DNA of 64,000 nt from the NCBI GenBank assembly GCA_003170415.1, contig PMZJ01000041.1, positions 94,283 through 158,282 on the forward strand. Reading direction: 5' to 3'. Below are positions 40,555 to 48,625 of the stretch, one piece after another. The position numbers were made by a program, and so were the translations under genes. Source of the DNA: Phycisphaerales bacterium. Its GTDB lineage: Bacteria > Planctomycetota > Phycisphaerae > Sedimentisphaerales > Anaerobacaceae. Below the pieces are notes generated by a model that ran no database searches, was not told the origin of the DNA, and worked only from the letters and a program-made list of their open reading frames with translations. Numbering within the stretch: position 1 is the first letter of the stretch; every line of letters starts with the position of its first letter.

Positions 40555-41336
40555 TGATGGGACTTATTAGCAGCGGGATAAATGGCGTGAGGGTTTTTGA
40601 TTTGCCGACGGGCGTCTGGGAAGACGGGGTTGCAGTCGAGGCGCCAAGAGTTTGCTTAGTTAAGTGGCGGTCAGAGTGGAAGGACAAGTTCTATCAGGTT
40701 TATGTAAACGGATATTTCGCCGGTGTGACGGTTGACTGCGGGCAGAGGGAAATGGTGGTGCAGACGCCGAGTTGTTATGAGCGGGCGGCTAGAGTGGAGG
40801 TGTTTGCGGTTGAGGCGAGTGAGGCGGATGTTGATTTTAGTGATGGGCTGGAGCGAGGCGATGGGGACGGCGGGAGGGTGAGATTGAGTTTGCTGCGGAG
40901 TCAGCGTTTACCGGCGGGAGCGATGTTCGAGGTTTATTTTGACAATGGGACGGGGGTGGTTGACTACGAGCATCCGATAGGCGGAGGACAAGTTTGGGGA
41001 TGTTGGCAGGACAAGGCGGGGTTTGGATTGGCCAGGTTTGGGGAAGGCGATTTTGGTTATGAGTGGGCAGGCGGAGTCGGGTTTGGTATAGGCGGTTTTG
41101 GGCTGGATGAGTTTGGAGTTGACGCGGATGTTATCAAATGGGTAAGCCCGGCTCTGGGCGCGGGAGCATATCGGTTTGGGGTGAAGGTTATTGACGAGAG
41201 GGGCAATGAGAGTGTGGCGAGCGAGACGGGAGAGGTAGTTGTGATACCGGCGGCGAGGCCAGCAAGAGGATTGGACGTGCTGTCGTTTGAGGAAACGACG
41301 AATGCACTTGCACTTGAGGTTGAAGACGAAAAGTAA
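40554..41336 (+). CDS. Phage structural protein with Ig/Fn3-like domain
   Basis: 260 residues starting at the ATG that overlaps the previous stop. Another ATG follows directly. The N-terminus reads SSGINGVRVFDLPTGVW, then VYVNGYFAGVTVDCGQREMVVQ. A Gly/Phe-rich stretch (FGLARFGEGDFGYEWAGGVGFG) precedes a C-terminal Fn3-like segment (GAYRFGVKVIDERGNESVASETGEVVV). Such sandwich domains are common in tail tube and baseplate proteins. A related GNE(S/C) motif recurs in the gene at 43080, so the two may share an ancestor. Role inferred from context only. Confidence 0.45.
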   Translation: MMGLISSGINGVRVFDLPTGVWEDGVAVEAPRVCLVKWRSEWKDKFYQVYVNGYFAGVTVDCGQREMVVQTPSCYERAARVEVFAVEASEADVDFSDGLERGDGDGGRVRLSLLRSQRLPAGAMFEVYFDNGTGVVDYEHPIGGGQVWGCWQDKAGFGLARFGEGDFGYEWAGGVGFGIGGFGLDEFGVDADVIKWVSPALGAGAYRFGVKVIDERGNESVASETGEVVVIPAARPARGLDVLSFEETTNALALEVEDEK

Positions 41337-41348
41337 AGGAGCGGAATT

Positions 41349-41789
41349 ATGGCAGAGGTTTATCCGAGTGACAATGAGTTGTTGAATTTGCTGACGGATG
41401 ACGAAACCGGAGTGGAATACATAGCGACAGGGCAGGCGCCTTATTATTTGCAGTTTCGCAGGATGTTGTATCGGCTGTTGCAGGCGACGAGGCGGGCGAA
41501 TGATTTGCGGGTGTATGACGAGAGCGGGCTGGATATAGGTGTGAAGCCGGGGAAGTTCCAGGCGGGGACGCAGGAGGTGAATTACGCCGGTTCGTCGGGC
41601 AATGCTTTGGCGGATGACAAGGCGAATATCTACGTTTACCTGACGAACGCAGGGGTTCTGATAACGAACGAATACGGCGGTTTTCCTGATATGGCGACCA
41701 CGCCACACGTTCGATTGGCAAAAGCAACGACTTCGGGCGGGGATATAACGGCGATTGAGGATTGCAGGGTTTTGATGAGAGCTGGGTGA
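41349..41789 (+). CDS. Conserved-looking cassette protein, unknown
   Basis: 146 residues. The N-terminal half is helical (YYLQFRRMLYRLLQATRRANDLRV), the C-terminal half beta-rich (NIYVYLTNAGVLITNEYGGFPD...VRLAKATTSGGDITAIEDCRV). The C-terminal half looks like a phage fibre- or baseplate-type beta module. AAAGGAG precedes the start 12 bp after the previous gene. No family recognised. Confidence 0.45.
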   Translation: MAEVYPSDNELLNLLTDDETGVEYIATGQAPYYLQFRRMLYRLLQATRRANDLRVYDESGLDIGVKPGKFQAGTQEVNYAGSSGNALADDKANIYVYLTNAGVLITNEYGGFPDMATTPHVRLAKATTSGGDITAIEDCRVLMRAG

Positions 41790-41889
41790 CGAACAGAATC
41801 TCAGATTTAAGATTTGAGATTAAAGATTTCGGATTTCGGATTCCGCCACAGGCGGACAAGTTTAGCTTGCAGATTTAGAGGGATGAGAA

Positions 41890-43080
41890 ATGATTTACGT
41901 AAATGATTCGAGCAGGGTGTGGCATGTCGCGAAGGTTGGCAACGACGGCAACAGCGGGCACGCGGGACAATATCCGGTAAATCTGGCGAATGACGCCAAA
42001 TTGACGATAAGCGCGGCGGTAGCGGCGGCAAGTTCGGGTGATACGATTATTATCTGGCCCGGGACATACAGCGAACTTGTGGACGCGTCCGCCAAAGCGC
42101 TGAATATCATCGGGACACACAGGCAGTTGTGCAAGATTACGTATCCGAGCGGATACACGACGACACTGAAAATAGGCAGCCATTCCTCTTTGAAAAACAT
42201 CACCGTTGAGGCGGTAAATCCGAACAAGGTGGTAGAGGCGGCGAGCGGGGCGATAAATCTTTTGTTCGAGCGGTGCGATATCAACGGGGCATACGATGGC
42301 ATTTATCTGTCCGGGGTTTCTTTTGTTACTATCCGGGATTGTCGTCTTAAAGGAACTTACGACAGCAGCAACTTTTACGCAGCGACGCAATTTTTGTGTG
42401 AGCGGACTGTTTTTGAAACAGACGGGACTTACTCCGGTTCGGGAGATTACCGCGGGGTTCACGTTGGCCCCGGCGTATTTGTGTTCAGGGATTGCATCTT
42501 TATCGCGGCACAGCCAACGAGAACAGGTTCGCTTGGCGGTTTGGATTTGAACAGCGGGACAAGCACAAACTATACGCTGGTTACCTGTGAAAACTGCGTT
42601 ATGAGGGCCGACGGAGGCGCGACGAATGGGTATGTGTTCGGGGTTCGGGTGCAAAATTACGGCAGGTTGGTGTTGAAAAACTGCACGTTATTCACGCGGG
42701 CGACAACAGGGACGGCGACGGACATACGACAGACAGGTTCAGGGCAGGTAATCGTTAGTGCCTGTGCTTATAACCCGTCAACAGTTACCGGGACCATTAC
42801 CAACCAGGACTCGAACTGGGCGGCGGCGATGGCTGCGGCGTTATTCACAAACGGTGCGGCGAACAAGCTGAAAATAGACGCTGCGGGAAGGGTTGACGCG
42901 GGGAGCATAGAGGGGATTAACGCTGAATCGTTGCAGAAGGCGGCGAAGATGCTGCTGAACAAAGCAGTGCAGGACAAGCTGACGGGAGCGATTCGGTATT
43001 ACGACGATGACGGGCAGACGGTGATACTGACACATACGCCTGACGAGGGCGCGTCGAGTTTAACGAGGGCGGTGAGCTGA
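41890..43080 (+). CDS. Right-handed beta-helix protein, tail-spike-like
   Basis: 396 residues. After an N-terminal module starting VWHVAKVGNDGNSGHAG and DTIIIWPGTYSE (the usual cap of parallel beta-helix proteins), repeated strands follow: INLLFERCDINGAYDGIYL, FVTIRDCRLKGTYD, FVFRDCIFIAAQ, LVTCENCVMRADGG, LVLKNCTLFTRA. The C-terminal ~80 residues are helical (AESLQKAAKMLLNKAVQDKL) and resemble oligomerisation tails. In a virion cassette this fits a tail fibre or spike that binds or cuts surface glycans. It shares one nucleotide with the next gene. No catalytic residues could be identified. Confidence 0.65.
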   Translation: MIYVNDSSRVWHVAKVGNDGNSGHAGQYPVNLANDAKLTISAAVAAASSGDTIIIWPGTYSELVDASAKALNIIGTHRQLCKITYPSGYTTTLKIGSHSSLKNITVEAVNPNKVVEAASGAINLLFERCDINGAYDGIYLSGVSFVTIRDCRLKGTYDSSNFYAATQFLCERTVFETDGTYSGSGDYRGVHVGPGVFVFRDCIFIAAQPTRTGSLGGLDLNSGTSTNYTLVTCENCVMRADGGATNGYVFGVRVQNYGRLVLKNCTLFTRATTGTATDIRQTGSGQVIVSACAYNPSTVTGTITNQDSNWAAAMAAALFTNGAANKLKIDAAGRVDAGSIEGINAESLQKAAKMLLNKAVQDKLTGAIRYYDDDGQTVILTHTPDEGASSLTRAVS

Positions 43081-43769
43081 TGAGGCCTGCGTGGATGAGA
43101 GAAGCGTTGTTCGGGGGGCAGACGGCGAATGGTTTTAAGCTGGGGACAGTGACGACACAGGGCTGGTTCTGGATGAGGGTCGGCGGGTGTCGGATAGCAT
43201 ATCGCGGCGGGAGTATGGAGGGGGTTGATTTTGAGAATGTATTGACCATAGTGGAGCCGGATGCGGATGAGATAAGTTTGCCGAGTTACTTATCGCACGA
43301 GGCGGGCGAGGTTTATTTTTACGTTGTGCGGTGCGCGAACGGTTGCGGGGATATCGAGCAGACATTGCGGGCGGCGGTGAAGGTCGCGATTGATAACGAC
43401 GGCAGGCCGGGCAAGACGCGGCCGAATGAAATTGTCGGGCTAAGAGCGGAACAGGGACAGGATGGGAAGGTTGAGATTGTCTGGACATACAATCCAATGG
43501 AGCAGGGGAGCAGGCCTGCGGAGATGAGGATTTACGGGGACAATGGCACGGGCGGGATTGACTATCAAAATCCGGTTGCGGTAGTGAAATATAAAGGGCG
43601 GAGGTTTTACAGGCACAAGATTGAGATGGCGGAAAATGGGCGATATCGGTTTGCGGTGAGGGCGGCAGACGCGAATGGTAATGAGTGCGGGTCGAAACAA
43701 GAGGTTACGGTTGAGATTCGCGAGACGAATTTGGAAGCGATTCAAATAATTGGCGTCAGCGTAGATTGA
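43080..43769 (+). CDS. Putative tail protein with Fn3-like domain
   Basis: 229 residues. The start ATG shares one base with the previous stop (TGATG-type overlap). The N-terminal half reads LFGGQTANGFKLGTVTTQGWFWMRVGG. A Fn3-like domain follows (KVEIVWTYNPMEQGSRPAEMRIYGDNG...GRYRFAVRAADANGNECGSKQEVTVEI), similar in its last part to the protein at 40554. Likely a structural component of the tail tip (by context). Confidence 0.45.
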   Translation: MRPAWMREALFGGQTANGFKLGTVTTQGWFWMRVGGCRIAYRGGSMEGVDFENVLTIVEPDADEISLPSYLSHEAGEVYFYVVRCANGCGDIEQTLRAAVKVAIDNDGRPGKTRPNEIVGLRAEQGQDGKVEIVWTYNPMEQGSRPAEMRIYGDNGTGGIDYQNPVAVVKYKGRRFYRHKIEMAENGRYRFAVRAADANGNECGSKQEVTVEIRETNLEAIQIIGVSVD

Positions 43770-43807
43770 GATTGCTTCCTCGCAATGACAAATGAGGAAT
43801 AATAAAT

Positions 43808-44899
43808 ATGACGAACAGGGTGGATTTGTATCAGCCGGAGAGAAAAGTGACGGCGTTGCCAGCGGATGGGGCGTATGTGTTTGTAGAGGGAAGATTATGC
43901 CCGGAGCTGGAGGTTGTGGAGATAGTCAGAGGCGGGACGGGCGAGTTTAGTACAGCAAGGATGAGAAATAACTCAGATGGCGAGATTGAGATTGGCTCCT
44001 CGACTCTGCTCGTGACAGGAAAGCCCGTAGTAATCAAATGGTTTTATAACAATCTTTATCCGGCGGGCGGCGAGGAGGGGATAGTGATATTCGCCGGAGA
44101 GGTAGAGATTATTGAGACGGCGACTGGGCCGGATGGCGAGAGTACTCAAATCGCGGCGAGAGATTTCAGCTTGGCGCTTGAGAGGATAAATGTATCGGGA
44201 AAATGGGAACGAGGAGTTGACGGTCAGGTTGCATTTGCAGCGACAGCGAAGACGGTTTTTAACGAGAATGGTTTGCCAAACGCGACGGCTGAAATAGTAG
44301 AGCGTAACGGCAGCAGGATACGGGTGTTTGCGGCGGAGGGTGTTGAATCATGGTTGTGGGATTTTGCAGATATTATTGGATATTTGCTTTGTGAGTATTT
44401 GCCGGCGGGACAGTTGAGTATCCCGGAGGCGAGCAGGATAAGGGCGTTGACGGCGGGGGAGGCGATTGAGGACCTCAATGTTACGGGGAGGAGCTTCCTG
44501 GAGGCGATAAGCCAATGCTGCGAACAAGCGGGTGTTGGGTTTAAGTTTGTGCCGCGGTTGGGCGAGACGGGGCCGGAACAGGCGATTGTGTTTTATCGAA
44601 CGGGAATAGGCAGAACAGTTGAGCTGAATCTGCAAAAGCAAAGGGAGCGTTTGAGTATATCGAAGACGAATGTCTGGAAAGTCAATGCGTCGAGGAACGC
44701 TCAGGGCGATACGTTTGAAGTGCAGACGCCTTATTTGGCGATTGGCTTTGAGGTTGGGGACATCGCCAAAGCGAACCCGGACAGCAGGGATGTGTTATCG
44801 ACGAGGAACAACATAAACCCGGCGATAATTGAGCGGGTGAGGATGGATTTTCGTCAACAAACGACGCAATTAAAAATTGTCACAAGCAGGACATATTGA
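43808..44899 (+). CDS. Putative tail hub / baseplate protein
   Basis: 363 residues. A beta-rich N-terminal domain (about 20-125; ELEVVEIVRGGTGEFSTARM, FAGEVEIIETATGPDG) is followed by a helical-beta section with WDFADIIGYLLCEYLPAG, TGRSFLEAISQCCEQAGVGFKF. The pattern resembles gpD/gp27-type hub proteins, in which a DUF-type domain precedes an insertion domain, but similarity is by impression only. It is the last of the uninterrupted rightward structural genes. Confidence 0.45.
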   Translation: MTNRVDLYQPERKVTALPADGAYVFVEGRLCPELEVVEIVRGGTGEFSTARMRNNSDGEIEIGSSTLLVTGKPVVIKWFYNNLYPAGGEEGIVIFAGEVEIIETATGPDGESTQIAARDFSLALERINVSGKWERGVDGQVAFAATAKTVFNENGLPNATAEIVERNGSRIRVFAAEGVESWLWDFADIIGYLLCEYLPAGQLSIPEASRIRALTAGEAIEDLNVTGRSFLEAISQCCEQAGVGFKFVPRLGETGPEQAIVFYRTGIGRTVELNLQKQRERLSISKTNVWKVNASRNAQGDTFEVQTPYLAIGFEVGDIAKANPDSRDVLSTRNNINPAIIERVRMDFRQQTTQLKIVTSRTY

Positions 44900-45001
44900 T
44901 TGCGGGTTTGGGATTGCGAAATGGGTCCCCTGTTTCAAGTCAGGTAAACAGCACTCGGGGATGACGCTTCGCGTCAATTGCGGATTGAAGAGGAGCGGGA
45001 A

Positions 45002-45256
45002 ATGACAAAACAAAATGAGAAATGGACGTTGAACAGGACGGTAAATCTTTCGGTGTTAGTGCAGTTGGCGTTTTTAGGCAGTTTGATTCTTGGGAGCTGG
45101 GTCAATTTGCAAAGACAACTCGATTTACTTCAGCGGGACGTAACAAGCTTATTAGAAAGCCACAAACGCTCCGCCGATAAGGTTGAAGCCCTTCAGGAAA
45201 AAGTAATTTCGCACGAGTTCAGATTGAAACAGCTTGAGAAGGAATCGCAGGAGTAA
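45002..45256 (+). CDS. Small membrane protein with coiled coil, XhlA/holin-like
   Basis: 84 residues from the ATG at 45002 with AGGAG 6 nt upstream. One hydrophobic segment (VNLSVLVQLAFLGSLILGSWV) is followed by a coiled coil (LLQRDVTSLLESHKRSADKVEALQEKVISHEFRLKQLEK). Phage proteins of the XhlA/DUF-type that assist holins share this one-helix plus coiled-coil form. The position after the tail genes fits a lysis function, but no endolysin was seen nearby. Confidence 0.55.
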   Translation: MTKQNEKWTLNRTVNLSVLVQLAFLGSLILGSWVNLQRQLDLLQRDVTSLLESHKRSADKVEALQEKVISHEFRLKQLEKESQE

Positions 45257-45403
45257 TGCGCAGGTTTGCGATCTCTAATGATTACCGTGGTTAGTAAATA
45301 AAAATATAAGAATAAATACTATTATTGGCGAAATCAGCGGCGAGATTGTTATACAAAAAAAGAGGATATGCCTATGAATTTTCGTAAGCCGGTTTACTTT
45401 AAG

Positions 45404-45622
45404 CTACCCAATTATGGATGCGACAAGATCGACAACTAACCCGGGAAGCCAACCCAATAAGACCAGGGAGACAGGACTCATCCCTGTTTGGTCGGGGAGT
45501 GAGCGTCTTCCTAAAAAAACTCCTGACAAAACGAGCAAGATTATTGTGAATAACAAGTAAGCTATGGAACAAACAAAAAACATAAGCCAGTATGCGAGTG
45601 GGTTATAGCGTTTGTCATCCAT
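45404..45622 (-). CDS. Small two-helix membrane protein
   Basis: 72 residues on the minus strand: WLMFFVCSIAYLLFTIILLVLSGVF, a polar turn (GRRSLPDQTG), then VSLVLLGWLPGLVVDLVASI. GGGAG precedes the ATG with a 7-nt gap, which supports a real gene. It is transcribed against the capsid cassette and next to the radical SAM gene. Function unknown. Its shape would allow a holin, toxin or small accessory protein. Confidence 0.55.
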   Translation of the reverse strand: MDDKRYNPLAYWLMFFVCSIAYLLFTIILLVLSGVFLGRRSLPDQTGMSPVSLVLLGWLPGLVVDLVASIIG

Positions 45623-45700
45623 TCAAAACTCTCCCGATTAAAGGCTATTTGTGAGGTGAGGATAATGAGGCATGGTATGAAAGTCAAATTCAAATTTGGT

Positions 45701-46798
45701 TTAGCCGAGGCAGTTGCAGGTAGGGTTTAGACGGCGGTCTTTGAGAGTATTTAAGACGTGAGGGGTTTCCCGGCACAAGCTGACAGGGACAGTTTTATTG
45801 AAGCTGCGAATGGTACCGATGATATGGGAATAGAATTCGATACGTTTATCTTCGGGGTAACGCAATTTCCCATCAGAAGCGAGGTCGGTCAGGTTTTGCT
45901 TTTGAAGCGATTCTTCGGTTTCGGCGGGATACGCCTGAATGGCAAGGCGAGAATGGCCGGGGACGAGGCGGAGCATTCCGATGGTGATGTTTTCGGGTTC
46001 AGTGGAAGTAAGCATTTTTTGAATCATATCGGCGTAGGCGGTTTGCCAATTCGGATGCAGGATGCCAGGGTCGATACGGAAACGGATGCGATAGCCATGT
46101 TGCTGACAGAGTCGGGCGGCGTTGATTCGCTCGTCGAGGTCGGCGGTATCAAGTTCGTATTGCGTGATTGCTTCGCGGCTGTTGATGCTCCAGGAAACTA
46201 CTGTTTGGTTATTGGGTTTGATGGAAAGCAGATTGCCGATATTTGCGCTTTTGGTGAGTAGCATAAGGAAGGCGTTGGGCAGGCGAGAGAAGAAATCCAC
46301 AAGCATCGGCGTGAGGTTTGTAACATGGTCGAGAGCGAGAGAATCGAGCATCTCGCCCATATTGAAGCTTATTTTGTGCAGCCGGTCATCGGCGAGCTTG
46401 GTGATTTGACGGAGCATTGTGTTGTAATTGACGTTGATTTTTATGAAGGGGTGATATTGGCGATAGACGAACGCGAGATAGCAGTATGTGCAGCGATACG
46501 GACAGCCGTTGGAGATGGGAATGAGTTTGTAATACGGACGGCAGCAGATATGAGAGCCGAGGTTGCCATCGAAACCATTGATGAACGAGGATGTCTGGCC
46601 AATCATCAGGGTTCGCTTGCTTTCAATGATTGCTTGGCCGGGAGTAGCGGTGTCGGAGAGGTATCGCTGACGGTTTATGATTTTGGTTTGTGCGGAGGGA
46701 AAAAGCTTAACGATTCGCTGTGCCTCGGGGTCGTCAGCGATTTTTTCCCAAAGTAGTATCGTATCTGGTTTGAATTTTACGGCGGTATCCATAAACAT
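45701..46798 (-). CDS. Spore photoproduct lyase-like radical SAM protein
   Basis: 365 residues. The radical SAM motif is NGCPYRCTYCYLAF, with Cys99, Cys103 and Cys106 in the CxxxCxxC spacing shared with spore photoproduct lyases. FMMLLTKSANI-like LMLLTKSANIGNLL, VVSWSINSREAI and RIRFRIDPGILHPNWQTAYADMIQKML also match the SPL family as I remember it. The segment that in Bacillus SPL holds the H-atom-donor Cys appears here as NMGEMLDSLALDHVT without Cys. Repair of thymine dimers is therefore uncertain. It runs against the capsid cassette. No ribosome site is obvious at either ATG (46798 or 46792). Confidence 0.8.
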   Translation of the reverse strand: MFMDTAVKFKPDTILLWEKIADDPEAQRIVKLFPSAQTKIINRQRYLSDTATPGQAIIESKRTLMIGQTSSFINGFDGNLGSHICCRPYYKLIPISNGCPYRCTYCYLAFVYRQYHPFIKINVNYNTMLRQITKLADDRLHKISFNMGEMLDSLALDHVTNLTPMLVDFFSRLPNAFLMLLTKSANIGNLLSIKPNNQTVVSWSINSREAITQYELDTADLDERINAARLCQQHGYRIRFRIDPGILHPNWQTAYADMIQKMLTSTEPENITIGMLRLVPGHSRLAIQAYPAETEESLQKQNLTDLASDGKLRYPEDKRIEFYSHIIGTIRSFNKTVPVSLCRETPHVLNTLKDRRLNPTCNCLG

Positions 46799-46830
46799 TA
46801 TTATTTTAACGGAAAGCGGAGGAAAGGAAA

Positions 46831-47409
46831 ATGAGAAAAACGATTGTTACATTAACAGCGGTTTTAATTATGGGCGGATGCGGGCAGATACGGTTTGGGC
46901 CGAGCGAGGCGCAGAAGCAAAACGCGTGGGTGCATAATCGCACGGCGGCGATAGCATCGCAAACGGCACAGGCCGAACAATCATCGGAGAAGTTACAGGA
47001 ATTGACGAGGTTGTCGGAGACGCAGAGCCAGGCGTTTGTGGCTTATTGCGGATTGCCGGAGGAACTGCCGAAAGCCAATACGGCTGAAGATGTGTTGAGC
47101 GAATCAAATAAGCAGCTTGCGGCGACGGCGATTGCGCAATCAAAGCAAAGACCAGATGTGTGGGATATTGCGGATTCGACACTGGAATTGGGGATAGCGA
47201 TAGCGGGTCTGTTCGGCGGGGCAGGGGCGGTAAGGTTCGCGAGCTTTTTGCAGGACGCAAAAGCGAAATCAAACGCGTTGAAGGAAGTCGTTTTGGGTAA
47301 TGAGATTTTCAAGAAGACGAACCCTGACGCTGCGGAGGCATTCAAGGACTCGCAGAAAAATCAGTCGCCATTGACGAAGCAAATTGTTACGGAAGTTAAG
47401 AGTTCGTAG
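46831..47409 (+). CDS. Predicted lipoprotein in the capsid cassette
   Basis: 192 residues. The leader KTIVTLTAVLIMGGC has a lipobox-like IMGGC. Then comes a long helical region rich in Gln, Ala and Glu (TAAIASQTAQAEQSSEKLQELTRLSETQ) and a glycine-rich hydrophobic stretch LGIAIAGLFGGAGAVRFA. Phage lipoproteins of this size can be spanins that fuse the membranes at lysis, which would pair with the holin-like protein at 45002 (inference). GGAGGAAAGG lies upstream. It resumes rightward direction after the reverse-strand pair. Confidence 0.6.
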   Translation: MRKTIVTLTAVLIMGGCGQIRFGPSEAQKQNAWVHNRTAAIASQTAQAEQSSEKLQELTRLSETQSQAFVAYCGLPEELPKANTAEDVLSESNKQLAATAIAQSKQRPDVWDIADSTLELGIAIAGLFGGAGAVRFASFLQDAKAKSNALKEVVLGNEIFKKTNPDAAEAFKDSQKNQSPLTKQIVTEVKSS

Positions 47410-47465
47410 TTCATAGCAACGAGCAATGGACAAAAGACAATGAACATAAAATAGGCAGGGATGGT

Positions 47466-47651
47466 ATGAGAACGAACGAGTCGTTTTATTATGAGCCGGA
47501 TAAGCTGGCGGAGGGGTTAATTGGCGAGTTTGATATCGACGAGGGTTTTGATATTGGCGGCATCGGCTCGGGTGGTGTAATGATAGCAGGTTCACGGACG
47601 TCGGTTAGGGAGTGTAAGTTGTCGGGGTCTGGGTTTCGGTGTTTATCGTGA
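47466..47651 (+). CDS. Short ORF at the end of the capsid cassette
   Basis: 61 residues beginning MRTNESFYYEPDKLAEGLIGEFDIDEG, then Gly-rich. A GGCAGGGA word lies upstream. It overlaps the 3' end of the convergent exported-protein gene by 47 bp. It may be the truncated start of a larger phage gene, since the sequence has no natural ending motif. Low confidence as a real product. Confidence 0.3.
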   Translation: MRTNESFYYEPDKLAEGLIGEFDIDEGFDIGGIGSGGVMIAGSRTSVRECKLSGSGFRCLS

Positions 47652-48051
47652 ACGTTACGCTGTCATCATAATCATTGTAGTCGGGGTTGATTCCGAATTC
47701 GAAGTTCGCCTTGTCTGTGCCGGGTATTGTTTCGGCGAAGTTGTTGCACATGTCCAGAAGTCCCAGCGAGCCGAAATCAAAAACCAGGTTGAGGTTTTGT
47801 GGTTTGCCGCTGATTGGATCCGACCAATCGCCGCTACTTTTGTTGGTCCAGCCCCAGATGTTGGCAAATATCAGCACCTTGGCTGTTGTTATTTTATTCG
47901 GCGTGCGAGCGGAATTTATTCCTGTGGTGTAGTATTTCGCGTGAAGCAGTTCCGACAAATCGTTTGGCGTCGAGCGGAACGGTACCAATCCGGCGTTTGC
48001 GGATGTGACTGCGACCAGGCCAATCACAATCGTGAAAAGTAAAGCTCTCAT
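47605..48051 (-). CDS. Exported protein of unknown function
   Basis: 148 residues from the ATG at 48051 with AAAGAGAG upstream. The longer frame to 48141 lacks a leader. A clear signal peptide (MRALLFTIVIGLVAVTSANA, cleavage after Ala20) is followed by a polar domain with NKITTAKVLIFANIWGW and NLVFDFGSLGLLD. The C-terminus ends in Thr-rich TETQTPTTYTP, without a PEP-CTERM tail. The gene might be truncated by the boundary with the cassette. No family recognised. Confidence 0.55.
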   Translation of the reverse strand: MRALLFTIVIGLVAVTSANAGLVPFRSTPNDLSELLHAKYYTTGINSARTPNKITTAKVLIFANIWGWTNKSSGDWSDPISGKPQNLNLVFDFGSLGLLDMCNNFAETIPGTDKANFEFGINPDYNDYDDSVTFTINTETQTPTTYTP

Positions 48052-48222
48052 ATCTCTCTTTCCGTTCTCCCGTTTACTCAGTGTTGATTTTTGCCGGCCA
48101 TTTATACATCTGTATTTTATCAGATCGCGACGATGAAACAAATTGGGGATTCCCTTATTTATGAAGTCGTAAATGCTTGCATCAAATGAAAAGGTTGTTG
48201 GCCGGCGGCAAAAGCACGGGCT

Positions 48223-48354
48223 TTATAAGTGTTCTGACTGAAGGTGTCGATGTATATTTGCAGAAGCCCTGTGATTCGCAGGTCGTGCGAGACCATACTC
48301 ACCAAGGTCTTTTTTGTTGTCATCAACCACCAGGATGCGAATTTTCAGCGTCAT
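48223..48354 (-). pseudogene. Remnant of a response regulator receiver
   Basis: An ATG at 48354 on the minus strand opens MTLKIRILVVDDNKKDLG, the standard start of a receiver domain (beta1 plus the acidic pair). The frame leaves the receiver pattern directly after an AAAAAA run and stops after 43 codons. Another frame downstream of the A-run continues as LVSMVSHDLRITGLL. A frameshifted and truncated fragment is the simplest reading. A short chance match is possible. Confidence 0.35.
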
Positions 48355-48365
48355 ATTACCCTCCC

Positions 48366-48386
48366 CGCCATCCCTTAGGGATGGCG
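48366..48386. repeat. CGCCATCCC hairpin repeat
   Basis: CGCCATCCC-TTA-GGGATGGCG, a perfect 9-bp stem, followed by AGGTCTCGCC. The reverse complement of 25713-25740 inside the PilX-like gene has the same CCCGCCAT...TGGCGAGG.CTCGCC order, so both belong to one family. Confidence 0.75.
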
Positions 48387-48625
48387 AGGTCTCGCCGTTG
48401 GTTATTCCGACGGCGGACTTGAAATCGTTATTCCATTTTCAACACCGGTGGATTCTAAATCATAAATCATCAATTAGCAATTATCGAGATTTTGTGATGG
48501 AAGCGTAACTTTGATTGTAACTGCTTGTTAATGATATGGTTATGCGTTTTGTGGCTAAAATGGCGCTAAAGGCCGTTAAAATATGCTATAATGAAAATCA
48601 ACATAGTTTTTTGTGGGGTGTTGTG

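Noticed and set aside
45368-45439. 23-codon ORF (MPMNFRKPVYFKL...) with an AGAGGAT site
   Set aside because: Too short to support and overlaps the end of the minus-strand membrane protein gene. No conservation information.
36031-47409. Complete active prophage
   Set aside because: Terminase, tape measure, integrase, replication and lysis enzyme genes were not found and no flanking att sites were seen.
48177-48422. 81-codon plus-strand open frame
   Set aside because: It runs through a hairpin repeat and opposite the receiver-like fragment, with no ribosome site.
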